Positions 1 through 10,908 of a stretch of DNA of 64,000 bases are shown here, one piece after another. A program made the translations under genes and the position numbers. Position 1 is the stretch's first letter; the number at the start of each line of letters is the position of its first letter. The notes below the pieces were generated by a model that saw nothing but the letters and a program-made list of their open reading frames with translations, was not told where the DNA came from and made no database searches. Source of the stretch: Niebla homalea (Eukaryota > Ascomycota > Lecanoromycetes > Lecanorales > Ramalinaceae); NCBI GenBank assembly GCA_019925105.1, contig JAHGAU010000026.1, positions 434,001 through 498,000 on the forward strand, read 5' to 3'.

Positions 1-395
1 GAGTTGTGGATGAGAGCAGGCCACGTTGGCATGATAGGAGGGTTTTTGATAAAGGGGAAACGTGTGGCATTCTCTTGGACAGAGTCTGGTTGGTGAGAAC
101 GTGGGACGGCAAAAGTGTCGATGGAATGGGTTCTCAAGAGGTATTGACTTTGGGGGAATTGGGAAGGCCAGCAATTGAATGCCAGCTCACCATACATGTG
201 TTCGATATCAAGGCGAAACGCTAACAGCGATGCTGACATGGACTGCATGCATATGTACGGTATCTCTCCAAACCAAAAAGATCCGCAGATCTCAACCCCT
301 TTATCTTGCATAAACCGTTGTGTGCCGGAAAAAAAAAAAGAGACCCACAATCTTCAAGACCTCGAAACCTCGTCCATTAGTATCATAATGATCAC
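1..395. other. Left-edge non-coding stretch
   Basis: I found no convincing gene here. A 72-codon open frame on the plus strand near the edge has no recognisable motif. A short A-run lies near 330. This is probably the 3' flank of the minus-strand GPI protein gene that ends at 396. Confidence 0.4.
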
Positions 396-1218
396 TCACA
401 TCACAGCAACGAGCCCCAACACCCCCACCACCCCCATCACCCCGGCCGCAATGACCCCCGTTGGCCTCGCCGCATCATTCCCCCCAGCCTTCGCACTCGT
501 CGCCGCCCCTTGCCCCGCCTGACTCGTCTTCGCGCCATCCGCCTCACTCGCCATGGTCGCACTCGTCATCACGGTCATCGCGCCACCACTACCACCACCA
601 CTTGTCCCCGTGCCCCTGGTCGTCGTCGCCGCACTCCCTCCCTCCATCGTCGTAGCATCAGCTTGCTGCGCACTACTCAACACCTTCTCCCCCGTCGCGG
701 CCCCCTTGACCGCTCCCGCCGCCCCCGCAATCTCGCCGAACCCGGTATACGTGTGCAGGTAGCCGCGCACGTCCGTGGGCAGGCCCGTGAACCAGCTGGG
801 GCTGCTCCCGGCACTGAATTGTTTCTCAAAGGATGACGCGTAGGATGGGTTGTTGACGATGCTGGAGACGAAGCCCGAGGGCGCCGCGGTGAGGAGGATG
901 GAGAGGACGGAGGGGGTGGGCAGGGCGGAGGCGAGGGAGTTGGCGAGGGGGCCGAGGGAGAGGAGGACGGCAGGGTCGGTGGGGAGGGCTGTTATGCCGG
1001 CGAGGGAGGCTCTGCAAGGGGGAAGGATTAGTTTATGATTGGGGAGTGAGGGAGGGCGGCAGTATGGGAGAGAAGGGACCGTACAGCTGCAGAAGCTGGG
1101 AGACGTCGGCTTGGCGCTTTTCGATCTGAATGATGTGGCGCTCTTCTATTACGGGCGCGGGGGACGCGAGGGATGTAGTGAGGAGGGCGAAGAGGGTGAT
1201 GGCTGTCGTTGTGTACAT
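396..1218 (-). CDS. Small secreted, probably GPI-anchored cell-wall protein
   Basis: Two-exon model: 1218-1085 and 1011-396, with an intron whose donor is GTACGG and whose acceptor is TTGCAG. It gives 249 residues. Residues 1-18 form a signal peptide (MYTTTAITLFALLTTSLA). The middle is moderately conserved in appearance (SWFTGLPTDVRGYL around residue 120). A long Ala/Gly/Thr/Ser-rich stretch follows, and the protein ends in a hydrophobic tail (GVMGVVGVLGLVAVM) with no charged residue after it. Signal peptide, Ser/Thr-rich stalk and hydrophobic C-terminus together are the usual layout of fungal GPI-anchored surface proteins. The start is the only ATG that opens a signal peptide, and the join keeps frame (134 + 616 bases = 250 codons). 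No enzymatic domain is visible and the biological role is unknown. The GPI call is inference from composition. Confidence 0.78.
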
Positions 1219-1821
1219 GGCTGTTGTGTGAATCTGCTGACGTCGTTGCCCACAGTTTCAGTATTGCGGTTGGACTATCAGATGATCTCGTAGCCAAGGT
1301 TGAGAGAACCAATGTGTGAACGAGAGATGGCGACGATGACCGTAAAAGCTTCGTTACTATATACAAAAAGAAAAGAGAATAGAAAAGCGCTTAGGCGCAA
1401 TAGTGATATAAATACATGGGTAAGATTGAAATCTGCCGTCGCCTTCCAAGTTTCTTGAATACGTCTTTGCCGGCTTGGCCCTTTATTGGCGCAATCTCGA
1501 ATGATCAGCGCACAGCCACTGTGGCTGATGACGATCCGGATATCAAGCTTTAGTCTAGTATCTACCGAGCCAATCAGATCAATATCAAAATGTTACCATC
1601 GGACGCTCCTTTTTTGGGTCGTGACACTCCCCCTTCTCCACGACACTGTGACGATTGCCCATATTGTATGCCAAGCGCCTTACCGATCGCTTACACCCGT
1701 GCGAGGTCCATGATTGCCACTTTGGTGCTAGGCTTTTTTTGAGACTCGAGTTTTGTCGAGATAAGCCTTGTACTCTATTTCTAGCATGCTTGAATGATGG
1801 TTGCGCCTTGCACTATTCACA
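1219..1821. other. Intergenic, promoter side of the GPI protein gene
   Basis: This holds the upstream region of the GPI protein gene and the 3' flank of the F-box gene. It is AT-rich around 1340-1440, with no long or conserved open frame on either strand. Confidence 0.4.
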
Positions 1822-3312
1822 TTAGACTAGAACCTTGCCGGATATTGATTTCACTACCGCACCGTCTTCTTCATGCTCAATAGCCATTGTGAATAAATAC
1901 TCATCAGGGTAAGATGGCTGCTTATCGAACGTGATCGGCATCATGGCACCCACAAAATGAGACTTAAACGCCAACAGGTACTCCACGTCTAGGGAATGAT
2001 CACAGCCACCCAGTCGCAGGTCCACCTGCTGGAGTGCGGGCAACAAAACGCCCCGACCTGTTTCTCTTACCCCAGGTAGCTCGCTCATGTACTCAAGGCA
2101 ACATGTCACAGTCCACCTAAAAAGATCGGGATTGATCAAATCGTCAGTCAAGTGGACTTGTTGAATCGAAGGCGGAAGAAGGGATGATAGTTCCTGCGAA
2201 GGATCGGGCGCCCACCCTCCGAGTACGACAAATGGAATGGTCAGATAGAAGAGTCGTGGACAGTCGTGCAACAGGTCGATCTTTCCAATTAGAGGTCCGG
2301 CATCCGTGAAGGTTTCAAGGGAAGCCATCTGTCCTACATAACAATTCATGTGCAGCTCCAATATTTCCAGCGTGTCGCACACATGACGCAAAGCCTGAGA
2401 GAGAACACCCAGATCCTGACAACACATGAGATCATAGAGGGGTTCAAAATCGTAGTAGAGGTGGCGCAATGGAGGAAGGCTAGAGAGGATGCCTTCCAAC
2501 ACATCTGCAGATGCTTTTGATCCCTTGAGTCGGAGAAAGGTCAAATTGGTGAGTGGCGCTGAATGCAGAAGGCTAGGCCAACGAGATTTGAATTTGATGT
2601 TGGGAAGTCCTTCGATGGTCAGATGCGTTATAGATGGCAAATGAAACAAGACGGATGTGTCACGGAGACAGTGTGAATGATTGAGCCGAGACATCTTTTC
2701 AGTAATTGCTCCAAGCTCGATGACACGGAGCTGAGAGTATGAAAGTACAGTATTCATGGAAGATGTGGCTGAGCTGGATCTTAGTCCCTGTTGGAATAGA
2801 TCCCAGCTGTTGCTGAAGAAAGCACCCTTCCAGACTAGCGATGAGAGGTTGGGAAGAAATGCCAGTATGAGAGCGATGTAAGCATCAGGGCGGCCACGTT
2901 TGAGCAGATCATTGCAGGTTCCTGGCATCTCCAGGTGGAACCTTTGAATTAAGGATTGTGCAGCCTGCACGCTGTCGTGATGAAGCCCTCGAGCGCCTCG
3001 AGGCTTGTAAGGCGTAGGCGTGCCATTCATTCGACTCAAGTCCTTGAATGCTTGGAAATCGAGGTGCTTTGCGTGAAGACCAAGCCCCTCACTCTCCATG
3101 AATGTGCGGAGTAAGAGATAGAGGCGGGGGAACAGCATGGACGCGCGCTTAAACTTTGGTAGGTGCCATCGCCATACTATGCTTCTGTAGAGTGTAGCTT
3201 GTGCGATCTTTTCAAACAACTTGCGTGTTCTGGAAAATCTTGCGACGTCTTGCTGAGTCAAGGAAGAGAGTATCTGTAGCACCAGCTCGGTCGGAAGGAC
3301 AGTGAGAGGCAT
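1822..3312 (-). CDS. F-box domain protein
   Basis: Single-exon gene of 496 residues. The first ~45 residues (MPLTVLPTELVLQILSSLTQ, then DVARFSRTRKLFEKIAQATLY) match an F-box: the LP-x-E-L-x-x-x-I-L-S-x-L pattern and the following helices. F-box proteins bind Skp1 and present substrates to SCF ubiquitin ligases. The rest is long, leucine-rich and irregular, with LTxLxLKG-type and LRHLYYDFEPL-type segments, suggesting divergent LRR-like helices for substrate binding. Fungal genomes hold dozens of such genes with no assigned substrate, and none can be assigned here. A duplicated 17-base element sits just upstream of the ATG (3326-3365). Confidence 0.85.
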   Translation of the reverse strand: MPLTVLPTELVLQILSSLTQQDVARFSRTRKLFEKIAQATLYRSIVWRWHLPKFKRASMLFPRLYLLLRTFMESEGLGLHAKHLDFQAFKDLSRMNGTPTPYKPRGARGLHHDSVQAAQSLIQRFHLEMPGTCNDLLKRGRPDAYIALILAFLPNLSSLVWKGAFFSNSWDLFQQGLRSSSATSSMNTVLSYSQLRVIELGAITEKMSRLNHSHCLRDTSVLFHLPSITHLTIEGLPNIKFKSRWPSLLHSAPLTNLTFLRLKGSKASADVLEGILSSLPPLRHLYYDFEPLYDLMCCQDLGVLSQALRHVCDTLEILELHMNCYVGQMASLETFTDAGPLIGKIDLLHDCPRLFYLTIPFVVLGGWAPDPSQELSSLLPPSIQQVHLTDDLINPDLFRWTVTCCLEYMSELPGVRETGRGVLLPALQQVDLRLGGCDHSLDVEYLLAFKSHFVGAMMPITFDKQPSYPDEYLFTMAIEHEEDGAVVKSISGKVLV

Positions 3313-4604
3313 CTTGAGCCTGATCTTGAGGTACAGATGAGTCTAAATTTGAGGTACAGATGAGTGTGATTTTGACGGTTAGCAAAAGTTGAACGACGGG
3401 TAATTGCAGAATAATACTCCAAAACCGACGTGACCATTACGACCATTTTTGCAGATGTTGATGAAGTCTGCTTTCTTAAGGTTTGGAAATGGTGCACTCG
3501 CAGTATTATGGCTTGCTTTCCCCAACCAACATAATAGCGCACGCTACATCCTTACCTTGGGCTTTTGAAGGAGACGAAGCTTCTTAAATCGAGGATCTCA
3601 TCAGGAAAAGAGGGATCGAAAACGGAGACCTAGATGGAAGGGAGACAAGCGTGAAGGCCTTGTTTTTATCTTTCATTTCGACTTTGAGTCGATTTATCTC
3701 TTCATATGGTATCACTACTTTGCTGCAATCCTCCCCCTACCTTTCGTCGTTGGGAAGCATCCTACGTTCTTCCGCTCCATTTTAAGCATTCTGAGCCAAT
3801 GCGATGACACACACGTGCTTGCCTGCCGGATACCTCTCGCACGCTCGCCACGAAACCAGTCGTTGCATTTTGATCAGCTGAATTGCAAGACACAGATAGC
3901 CCGCTTATGCAATCAGTGGCTTCCCAAAACTGCCACAATACGAAGACTTTCCCAGTTGTTGCAGGATAATTTGAAGAGGACCGAGGTTTGACAGGTCAGG
4001 GAATAAGTAGCTTTGCTCTATGAAGGCTATTCGTAGCAATGCGCTGTCGTCCAGAGTCCATTCACTAATATGACAGGTACAAGTGGCAGCAAGGCCAGAG
4101 GCGAAAGTTGACATGACAGGATGTCAATCCGGAAACGAGAATTTGAGTGATACATCGATTATTACACGGTGACGTGATCAACTATGTTCGTAAGAAATTA
4201 AGATCCCCAGATTTGGCCGTTCCTTTGCGAATCCAGGGACCAGAGGTAGGATACAAGTGGGGCCCCTCCGGCAGATGATACGTCCCGCCGGTCTCTCTGT
4301 TCGTGGCAGACTGAAATATCCGTCGTTTCTAATGTTGATGAGGAAATCAAGAAGTAAATAAGCATCGCTGCGTTTGAAACTTTTTGCATGCTAGTAAGCG
4401 GACGCCTCAAACTCCTGTCATTGCACCTTGGATGTGAAATGACTTGCATGTGTAGGCCGCATAGAATGTCAATGTCTTAGGGCATGTCTGAGACATTGCT
4501 GTGGTGATGGATGTGTGGTTCGTCTCGAAAGATAAACCATGTTTTCCCCGTTCCAAAAGTATTTCAAGACACGAGTCGTCGTGTCTTGTGCCTGTTCAAG
4601 ACCG
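3313..4604. other. Intergenic 1.3 kb between F-box and LARP genes
   Basis: It contains the 5' region of the F-box gene, including a CACGTG E-box at 3812-3817, and the 3' flank of the LARP gene. Several short open frames (69-94 codons) exist on the minus strand, but none has a recognisable domain, so I call none. Confidence 0.4.
3326..3365. repeat. 17-base direct repeat upstream of the F-box gene
   Basis: The 17-mer TTGAGGTACAGATGAGT occurs at 3326-3342 and again, identical, at 3349-3365, a 23-base period. It lies 14-53 bases upstream of the F-box ATG at 3312, so it falls in the 5' leader or core promoter. It could be a recent local duplication or a paired binding site. Confidence 0.85.
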
Positions 4605-7600
4605 TCAACGATCAAGCTCCTCTTTCAAGTCTTGGCTGATGATCTTGGTTATCTTGTAGCGATTCTTGTGGTTGAAGGCGCCGTTCCTCCAGGCTGCACG
4701 GAGCTTCTTGAACGCCGATCGATCCCGTGTCTTGTCTTCAGACTGCACAATGTCGATGTAGTGGCTAGCGATGCTATCGTCAAGGATGGTACGCTGACCA
4801 AGCAGTGCCTCGTCATAGTACTGCATCAAATTCTGCATGCCAGTGCTGGATTCTCGCGTCCTGGCGTCCTCGGAGGCTAAATTGCGGAACTCTTCATACA
4901 TCGATCCGTTGAAGTTGCGGATCAAAAAGTGTGACCAAAATTGATAAAGGTTCTGCATGTTCTTGCCCGGGGTAGCTTGATCTCGTTCTTTGAGCGCGTC
5001 ACGCTTGAAATCGAGGTACGATTCAAGAGCAAGCTCGTTGGGAGAAGAATCGAGCGCACTTGCCCCATCCTGCTTCTTCATCCAAAACACCGGTGGTGAG
5101 CGGCCAATGTCTGGACGTCCACCAGGAGAACCAACGACAAAAGGACTCCTCGATCTAGCGGATCGATCACTGCAATCTCCTCGTCAGTTCACATCAGGAA
5201 AAGCTCAGGTTGGAGTGTACCCACCTCTCGAAGACGTCGCCATTGGCAGGTCTTGACTGGCGTTCTGTGTTCTTCGAAAGCTCTTCGGTAATGTTTCGTC
5301 CATCGATCGACCCATTTGAGAAGGTTCGCGACGAAGCTGAATGGAATGGGGGTATAGCTGAGTTGATAGGTTGGCGAACAAATATCTGAAGATGCTGGAC
5401 ATCCTCGTCCGTGAATGGTTTGGTGTCTTGTAATCGGGGATCAGGTGAAGCGAAGCGGCGACTTGTATGCGAATGGGCAGATGGTGAGAACTCAGACACG
5501 GCTGCGGAAAGTGGTGTTTGGGTATTGGTGTAATTTTCATTGGTCATAGGCTCGTGGGCTGGCGCTGAGGTTGTAGATGGCGCGATGGCATTCAAAGACT
5601 GGTAGGGAAACTCTGCCGTACCGTTGGAAGCATTGGACATGGGGGACAGATTTTGACGATCATCCGCTCCATGTGCTTGCTCAGAACTGTGGGGTGGAGC
5701 GGGACTTGGCCCATCGCTCTGTGCTGATGGATCGCGCTGATCCATATTCAATACAAAGCTCTTCCAGCTTTCTCTAGACCGCAGTCTATCACGGCCGTCT
5801 GCCCACAGTTGTCCTGGCTTGAATTCGATCTTCTGGGAATTCAGGCAGACATACCGAATCATCTCAACATCTTGTGTCAGTGCAACGATTCGATTGAAGC
5901 CTGCTAGAACGCCAAGAAAGACATAGCCCTGAGAGTCCATGTGCTTTCGGAGGAACATGTCCTTACAAAGATTGTCCAGGGAGAAATAATACTCCATCTG
6001 CATGGTTACCATGTCGAACAGAGTGACCTGCTCTTCGTAGGGATTATAAGGGATTGCACTCATGATACCTTGTGCTCCTGGTTGATACATTGACATGTTG
6101 GCCAAGTCTGTCTGGATGCTTGGCAGATGTGATGCACCAGGATTGGTATTGTGTGAGAAACGTCCTCCTGCCGACATGTACGGATTGTTGTAGTGCGATC
6201 TGGATGTGGAACGAAGGCTTCGATGAGGTGTAGAAGGTGCGCCGTAGTAAGGCGCTTGAGATTGGGACGATATCCTTTCATGATTTGAGAATGATCTTGG
6301 CTGCAGTCCGAACCCCTGCGGATACTGATGTGCTTGGCCATTGGAATATGCATGTCCATTAGAAACAGGGCCGTTGTATTGGGGTTGATTGGCTCCTCCT
6401 CGGCCGCGATGACCGCCACGACCGCGGGAAGGTCGATCGTCTCCACGTTCACGGCCAGCATAGCTTCCTGGGAATTCTTTAGGAAGCTCCGCCTGGCGTA
6501 AGGACCCTTCACTCCTCCGCTCAGGACCGTTCACGTTCGATGGTGGAGCGGATTCAGAGTTATCATTCTGAGGTAACCCTTCAGGCTGTTCATCTTGAAG
6601 GTGTACCGAGGCAGTCGGTGAGCCGCTTGAGGGTTTCGGCGTACGGCCAGCGGACTTGTTCAATTGAGGTGTGGCAGCTACAGGTAGACCTGTCGACCTT
6701 CTCGCCTCATTCGTACTTGTTCTCCGTGGGGTCGGATCTGCCATTCCATCTGCCCCGGCGCCCTTCCGGCCCTCCGTGGTTTCCACGTCCCCGATCCGTC
6801 TTTGCTCTTTCGAACCGATTGCTCCCACACTCGAGGCTCGTTTCGGCTTCAATGATGAGGCTGTGCTCGCTGTTTGAGCACTACTCTTTCGGTCATTCCC
6901 GCTGGATGGACCTGGTGCCACAAAAGTCGAGCTGTTGAACTTCTCGGCTGTGTTAGCCCCAGCTAGATTAGGCCGACCACGGGGTTGGCCGTCTCGGCTG
7001 GCTCCAGGAGGGCCACGACCACCGCGACGCGCTGGTGGTAGAGGGGTATTGAAGACAGCCGTAGGTACAAAGGGCACCGTGGTCCAGCCTTTCTTGCCGC
7101 TTGACTTAGAGGGCTGAGCAGTATCTTTTTCTTTCTCGGCATCGTCCTGTTTAAGCTGAGTATAAGACTTCTTCCTTTCTTCGGACACAGCACTTTCAGG
7201 CGTGGGCCATGACATGGCATCTCCAGGTGGAGGTGGTCCTGCCATCGATGGTGTTGTGGATCTAGCATCTTCCGTATTCCTGGCTCTGCTCTCTTTGGTA
7301 CTTCCTCTTGCGTTCGATTCATTGACCCTCTCTTCAGGGGCGTTCTTGGTCTTCTTCTTGGATTCTGCCTTTCTTGCCTCGGCTGTACTATCTGTGGACT
7401 TTGCCACTCCATTGACCATCTTTGGCGCACCAGGGTTGTTTGCTGTCTTGGACGCTTGTGCGGATGGCTGCCTAGTTTTAGCTTTGGCGCCTTGAGCCTC
7501 CATTCGCTGCTGCCATATATTCATCATGGGAGGGGGTGCCTCTTTCAGCTGAGGAGGGGCAGGCGCTTCCTCATCCCAGGCTGTGCCTGTTGCGAGACTC

Positions 7601-8190
7601 GGCTGTTCTTCACTCTCAAGTTTTTCGGCTGCTTTCCCGTCGTTGGCGGAAGACTGAGACCTTTTGTCCCAAGTGGAATCAGATGATCCATTGCTCGTCG
7701 TAAAGCCATCGTCTTCTTTCGGTAGTGTTGAGGTCGAGGTAGTGCCATACTCTGGTGATGAAGGATGCGATGTCTTCTGCCTAGGGTCGCTCATCACGCC
7801 TACAGGCCCTTCCTCCTTATGAACCCCGTTGGAGCTGTCCCCTTTGTCCGATGAAGTGCTGTGCTCCAAGGCATCCGTCTTCTTCCTGCTCTCGGGTAAT
7901 CGCCCTTCACTTGCCGCTCGCTTCACGGAGCTCCGATCGGTCTCAGCATTGCCCATTCCACGATCCGAAGAAGCGGGTCTCTTGGGTTCACTTTCAAATG
8001 TATTCGAAGCTTGGTTATGCATCAATGGCTGTGTAGGAGCTGCCTTTCCTTTCGCAGCCTGGGCATACGAGAAGTGAGGAATGGCGGGCAATGATCCGCG
8101 TGTGGATTTGGCATTGACTGATGGTGGACTGCTGACAGGCTTGACAGGCTGTTCAGGTAGAGACTGAGCCTCTGATCTTTCGGTGGACAT
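4605..8190 (-). CDS. La-related protein, LARP1 type (La motif plus DM15-like C-terminus)
   Basis: Two exons: 8190-5225 and 5169-4605, joined by a 55-base intron (GTGGGT...TTGCAG); 1,176 residues. I start at the second in-frame ATG (MSTERSEAQ), because the segment before it is unlike the rest; an upstream ATG at 8283 would add 31 residues. Residues 1-700 are Ser/Pro/Lys-rich and disordered, with an FSYAQAAKGK motif near residue 40. The La motif follows, with EYYFSLDNLCKDMFLRKHMD and VFLGVLAGFNRIVALT at about residues 735-800. The second exon carries a DM15-like region (NLYQFWSHFLIRNF, MYEEFRNLASEDA, NLMQYYDEAL), the helical repeat LARP1 uses to bind capped mRNA ends. Family knowledge: LARP1/Slf1/Sro9 proteins bind mRNA on polysomes and tune translation. 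The intron separates the two functional halves, so a single-exon reading would lose the DM15 region. Confidence 0.9.
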
Positions 8191-9505
8191 TTTAGCTTGC
8201 AGATCTCGAGTCGTACGAATAGAGTTCGTTAATTGAAGGAAGCCTGCCCTCCAAGGTTGAGCAAGACTCAACACCACCAACAACGATCCTCACCGGACCA
8301 CACCTGTCCTGGAGGACGTACGCGTTAAATCAGTCAGGATAGCCTCACAGATGACTGTTGATAATGATGTGAGCAGCGTCGAGACTATGCACCTTGTCTG
8401 AAAGCAGGATTGGTTAGCGTTGAGGAAGGCCGTAAAAACTTTACAGGCTTTGCGACCAAGTGCGGAAATGCTGTAGCATGAGTTAGATAGAAGAAACAGA
8501 CGGCTGTTAGAAAGCACCTGATGAGTTGCGAGGGCTCAAAAACAAGTGGCTGATCGTCTTTCGTTTGTGTTGACCTCGATGCCCTTGGCTCTGGCTGTTC
8601 AAGTTTGTTGCACTGCAGTCTTGCGAGGTACGCGATTCCAAAGGACTTCCCGAATGCCAAGGTACAATGGCGAGATTACTTGACCAGCTACAGAGCCGTC
8701 GAAATGATACTGGCGCCAATTCTGACGTGGGCCTGTGAGGGTTCCCGAGAGTGCGTAGGCAGCGAAGCCAGAAAGCCTGACTGTGTGCCTCACAATCCGA
8801 GCTCCTTGTTGGCCCAGTGCAACAGACAAGTCCTAGAGTAGTAGCTATTGACGTGTGCCTATCTAAAGACAGTGCGTTGGTGCTATCCTCCTTCGAATAG
8901 TGGTCTTTTGTGTGATTTGGTCCAATATTGCCCACCAAGTTGCCGAGTACCCCAACACTTAGCTAAAGGTGGGGTGCTCCCAGGGGACTAGTCTCGGTAT
9001 ATGAAGTGAAATGAAAAGGGACGGGTGGAGGATTGAGGTGATGAGGAAGGGGGGAGAGGTCGAGGATGGTGAGGTATTGTGATTGTGAGGTTCGTAATTC
9101 AGAATTGGAGGTTGCTTGAAGTGAGTTTTTGATTTCTACGCTAGTGCCCGGCTCTTTTGGAATTTTGGGTGTGCGGAACAGAAAACCAACACTTTTTCTC
9201 TCGTCAAGCTGGTGACACACGCTCGTCGCCAATTTGATCCGAATACTTCCACTTTGCTGTTCCAGCTTCTATATTTGAAAATAGCGCAAAATCATGAGGT
9301 CATTTGCTGAACAATATATTTGCCTCCGCAGAGATGATCTGCTTTCTCAAGCCTGTAGTGTAGATTACATCGATTCTACGGGGTATTACAAGATGTGCCA
9401 ATCCAAATAACCTATATGAATTCCAGCCGGTATTGCCCATTGTAACGATCACTCCACCAAACGCCTCGCTACTCAATTGATGTTGATGGCCCATCCTGAG
9501 CCATG
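8191..9505. other. Intergenic 1.3 kb upstream of the LARP gene
   Basis: This is the 5' region of the LARP gene and the 3' flank of the GPN1 gene. Overlapping open frames of 75-143 codons occur on both strands between 8290 and 8940, with no motif I recognise. It may include a long, possibly spliced, 5' leader. Confidence 0.4.
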
Positions 9506-10908
9506 TCACATTTCGCCTTGTCTAAGATACCTCGCAAAGCTTTCTTCAGAAGTACCCGGCCTTGAATCTTGACCTTCGTCGCTGAGAGCGTCCTTGTATC
9601 GCTTCGTCAGGCCTTCCTCGTCCTCGCCTTCTTCAGAATCCTCTCCATCACGCTCAACTAGCTTGCCTTCAGGCTCGGTGTCGGAGTCCTCTAGATCACT
9701 GAGAGTGTCGACATGGTGTCTCTGCACAGGCTTGGCGGGGCCTTTTTGGTCTGTGACCGAGTCTGAAACATCCATGTCTTTCATCATCTTGCCAAGTTCC
9801 TGGTCCTTTTTGTCGACTTTCATTTGCTTTGCCTGCTCTCTCCTCTTGTCAAGCTCGGGTTGATAGTCGCGCAGAAATTCTTGCGCTTTTTCCTTGACAG
9901 CATCGAAGAACCTGTCAACCCCTTGCCCGGTCATGGAGCTGACGCCTACGACACTCAGATGCTTGTAAAACTCCTCTAGCATCAAACTCATACTGTTCAG
10001 CAGTGTGCCTAGATGTGTCCCTTAGTCAGTGTTACAGTCCCGGTTGTGACTTGAAGTAGAAGTACAAAGCAGTCGGCAAGTCGCTGGAACACCATGCATG
10101 GAGTTGGATGTTCGGTCGATGAACGATAGAACGAATCGCCGTGCAGGACAGGAAACACCATGGCCAAATTGCTTACCCATATATCCACTACCCCCTCCGT
10201 TACCGCTGGCCTCCTCTGCTCTCAAAGCAGCTTGGAATGCTTCAAAGTCTGTCATCCATTCCTTGGCAAATTCGGCATCTCTAACGTCGGTTTTATTGAA
10301 GACCAGGATCATGGGCAATTTGGTTTTGTAGAGAATACTGCAGGCGTACAACATGTTGCTCATGAAGGTGCTTGTTGAGCTTGTTCTCGGAGTATCAATA
10401 ATATACGCGATGACAGTAGGGAAGGATGACGCTAGCGAATCAAGTAATATGCTACCCGAAGCACTCCAAACAAACACTTCGATCTGGCCGGGCGTATCCA
10501 CGATAATGTTTTTTATGGGCTTTGCCTTGGGAGTCTCAAGGTTTGGGGCCGTCCGTTTCTCGAGAATGTTGATAATCTGATCAATCTTGGTTGAGAAAAT
10601 GTTCAAGGATGTCAAAATGCCACCGTTTGGCCCAAGATTGTACTCTTTCATGACCTCCTTATAATTGAGAGAATCCCGGATATCAATGTTGCTATCAAAC
10701 GGAACGTTTCGAACGGCAGGATCAAGATTGATGACATAAGGCGGATCACGCTTTGAATGGAGGTGCGAGTTTATACGCTGCATGAATGTAGTCTTACCAG
10801 AACCTGTGGGCTTCTTGTGAGCATAGCTTCATAAAATGTGGGCAGAGCTTTTCTTAGCATACCAGCCATGCCTACGCAGACAATGGCGACAGGCTTTTCT
10901 GCCGCCAT
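9506..10908 (-). CDS. NPA3: GPN-loop GTPase 1 (Npa3/XAB1), RNA polymerase II assembly and nuclear import
   Basis: Three exons: 10908-10863, 10803-10177 and 10008-9506; 391 residues, the usual length for the family. The first intron splits the P-loop: exon 1 ends after VGMAG and exon 2 continues [11 protein letters not shown], restoring GMAGSGKTT. The diagnostic Gly-Pro-Asn insertion is present ([14 protein letters not shown]), as are the switch/DTPGQIE motif and the NKTD guanine-specificity motif (VFNKTDV). The third exon gives [25 protein letters not shown], typical of GPN1, and an acidic Asp/Glu/Ser tail. Family knowledge: GPN1 works with GPN2/GPN3 in the cytoplasm to assemble and import RNA polymerase II. 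Phases agree throughout (46 + 627 + 503 = 1176 bases). Confidence 0.95.

Noticed and set aside
8290..8940. Overlapping 75-143 codon frames upstream of the LARP gene
   Set aside because: They occur on both strands, lack motifs and have no supporting splice structure. They are more likely leader or intergenic sequence.
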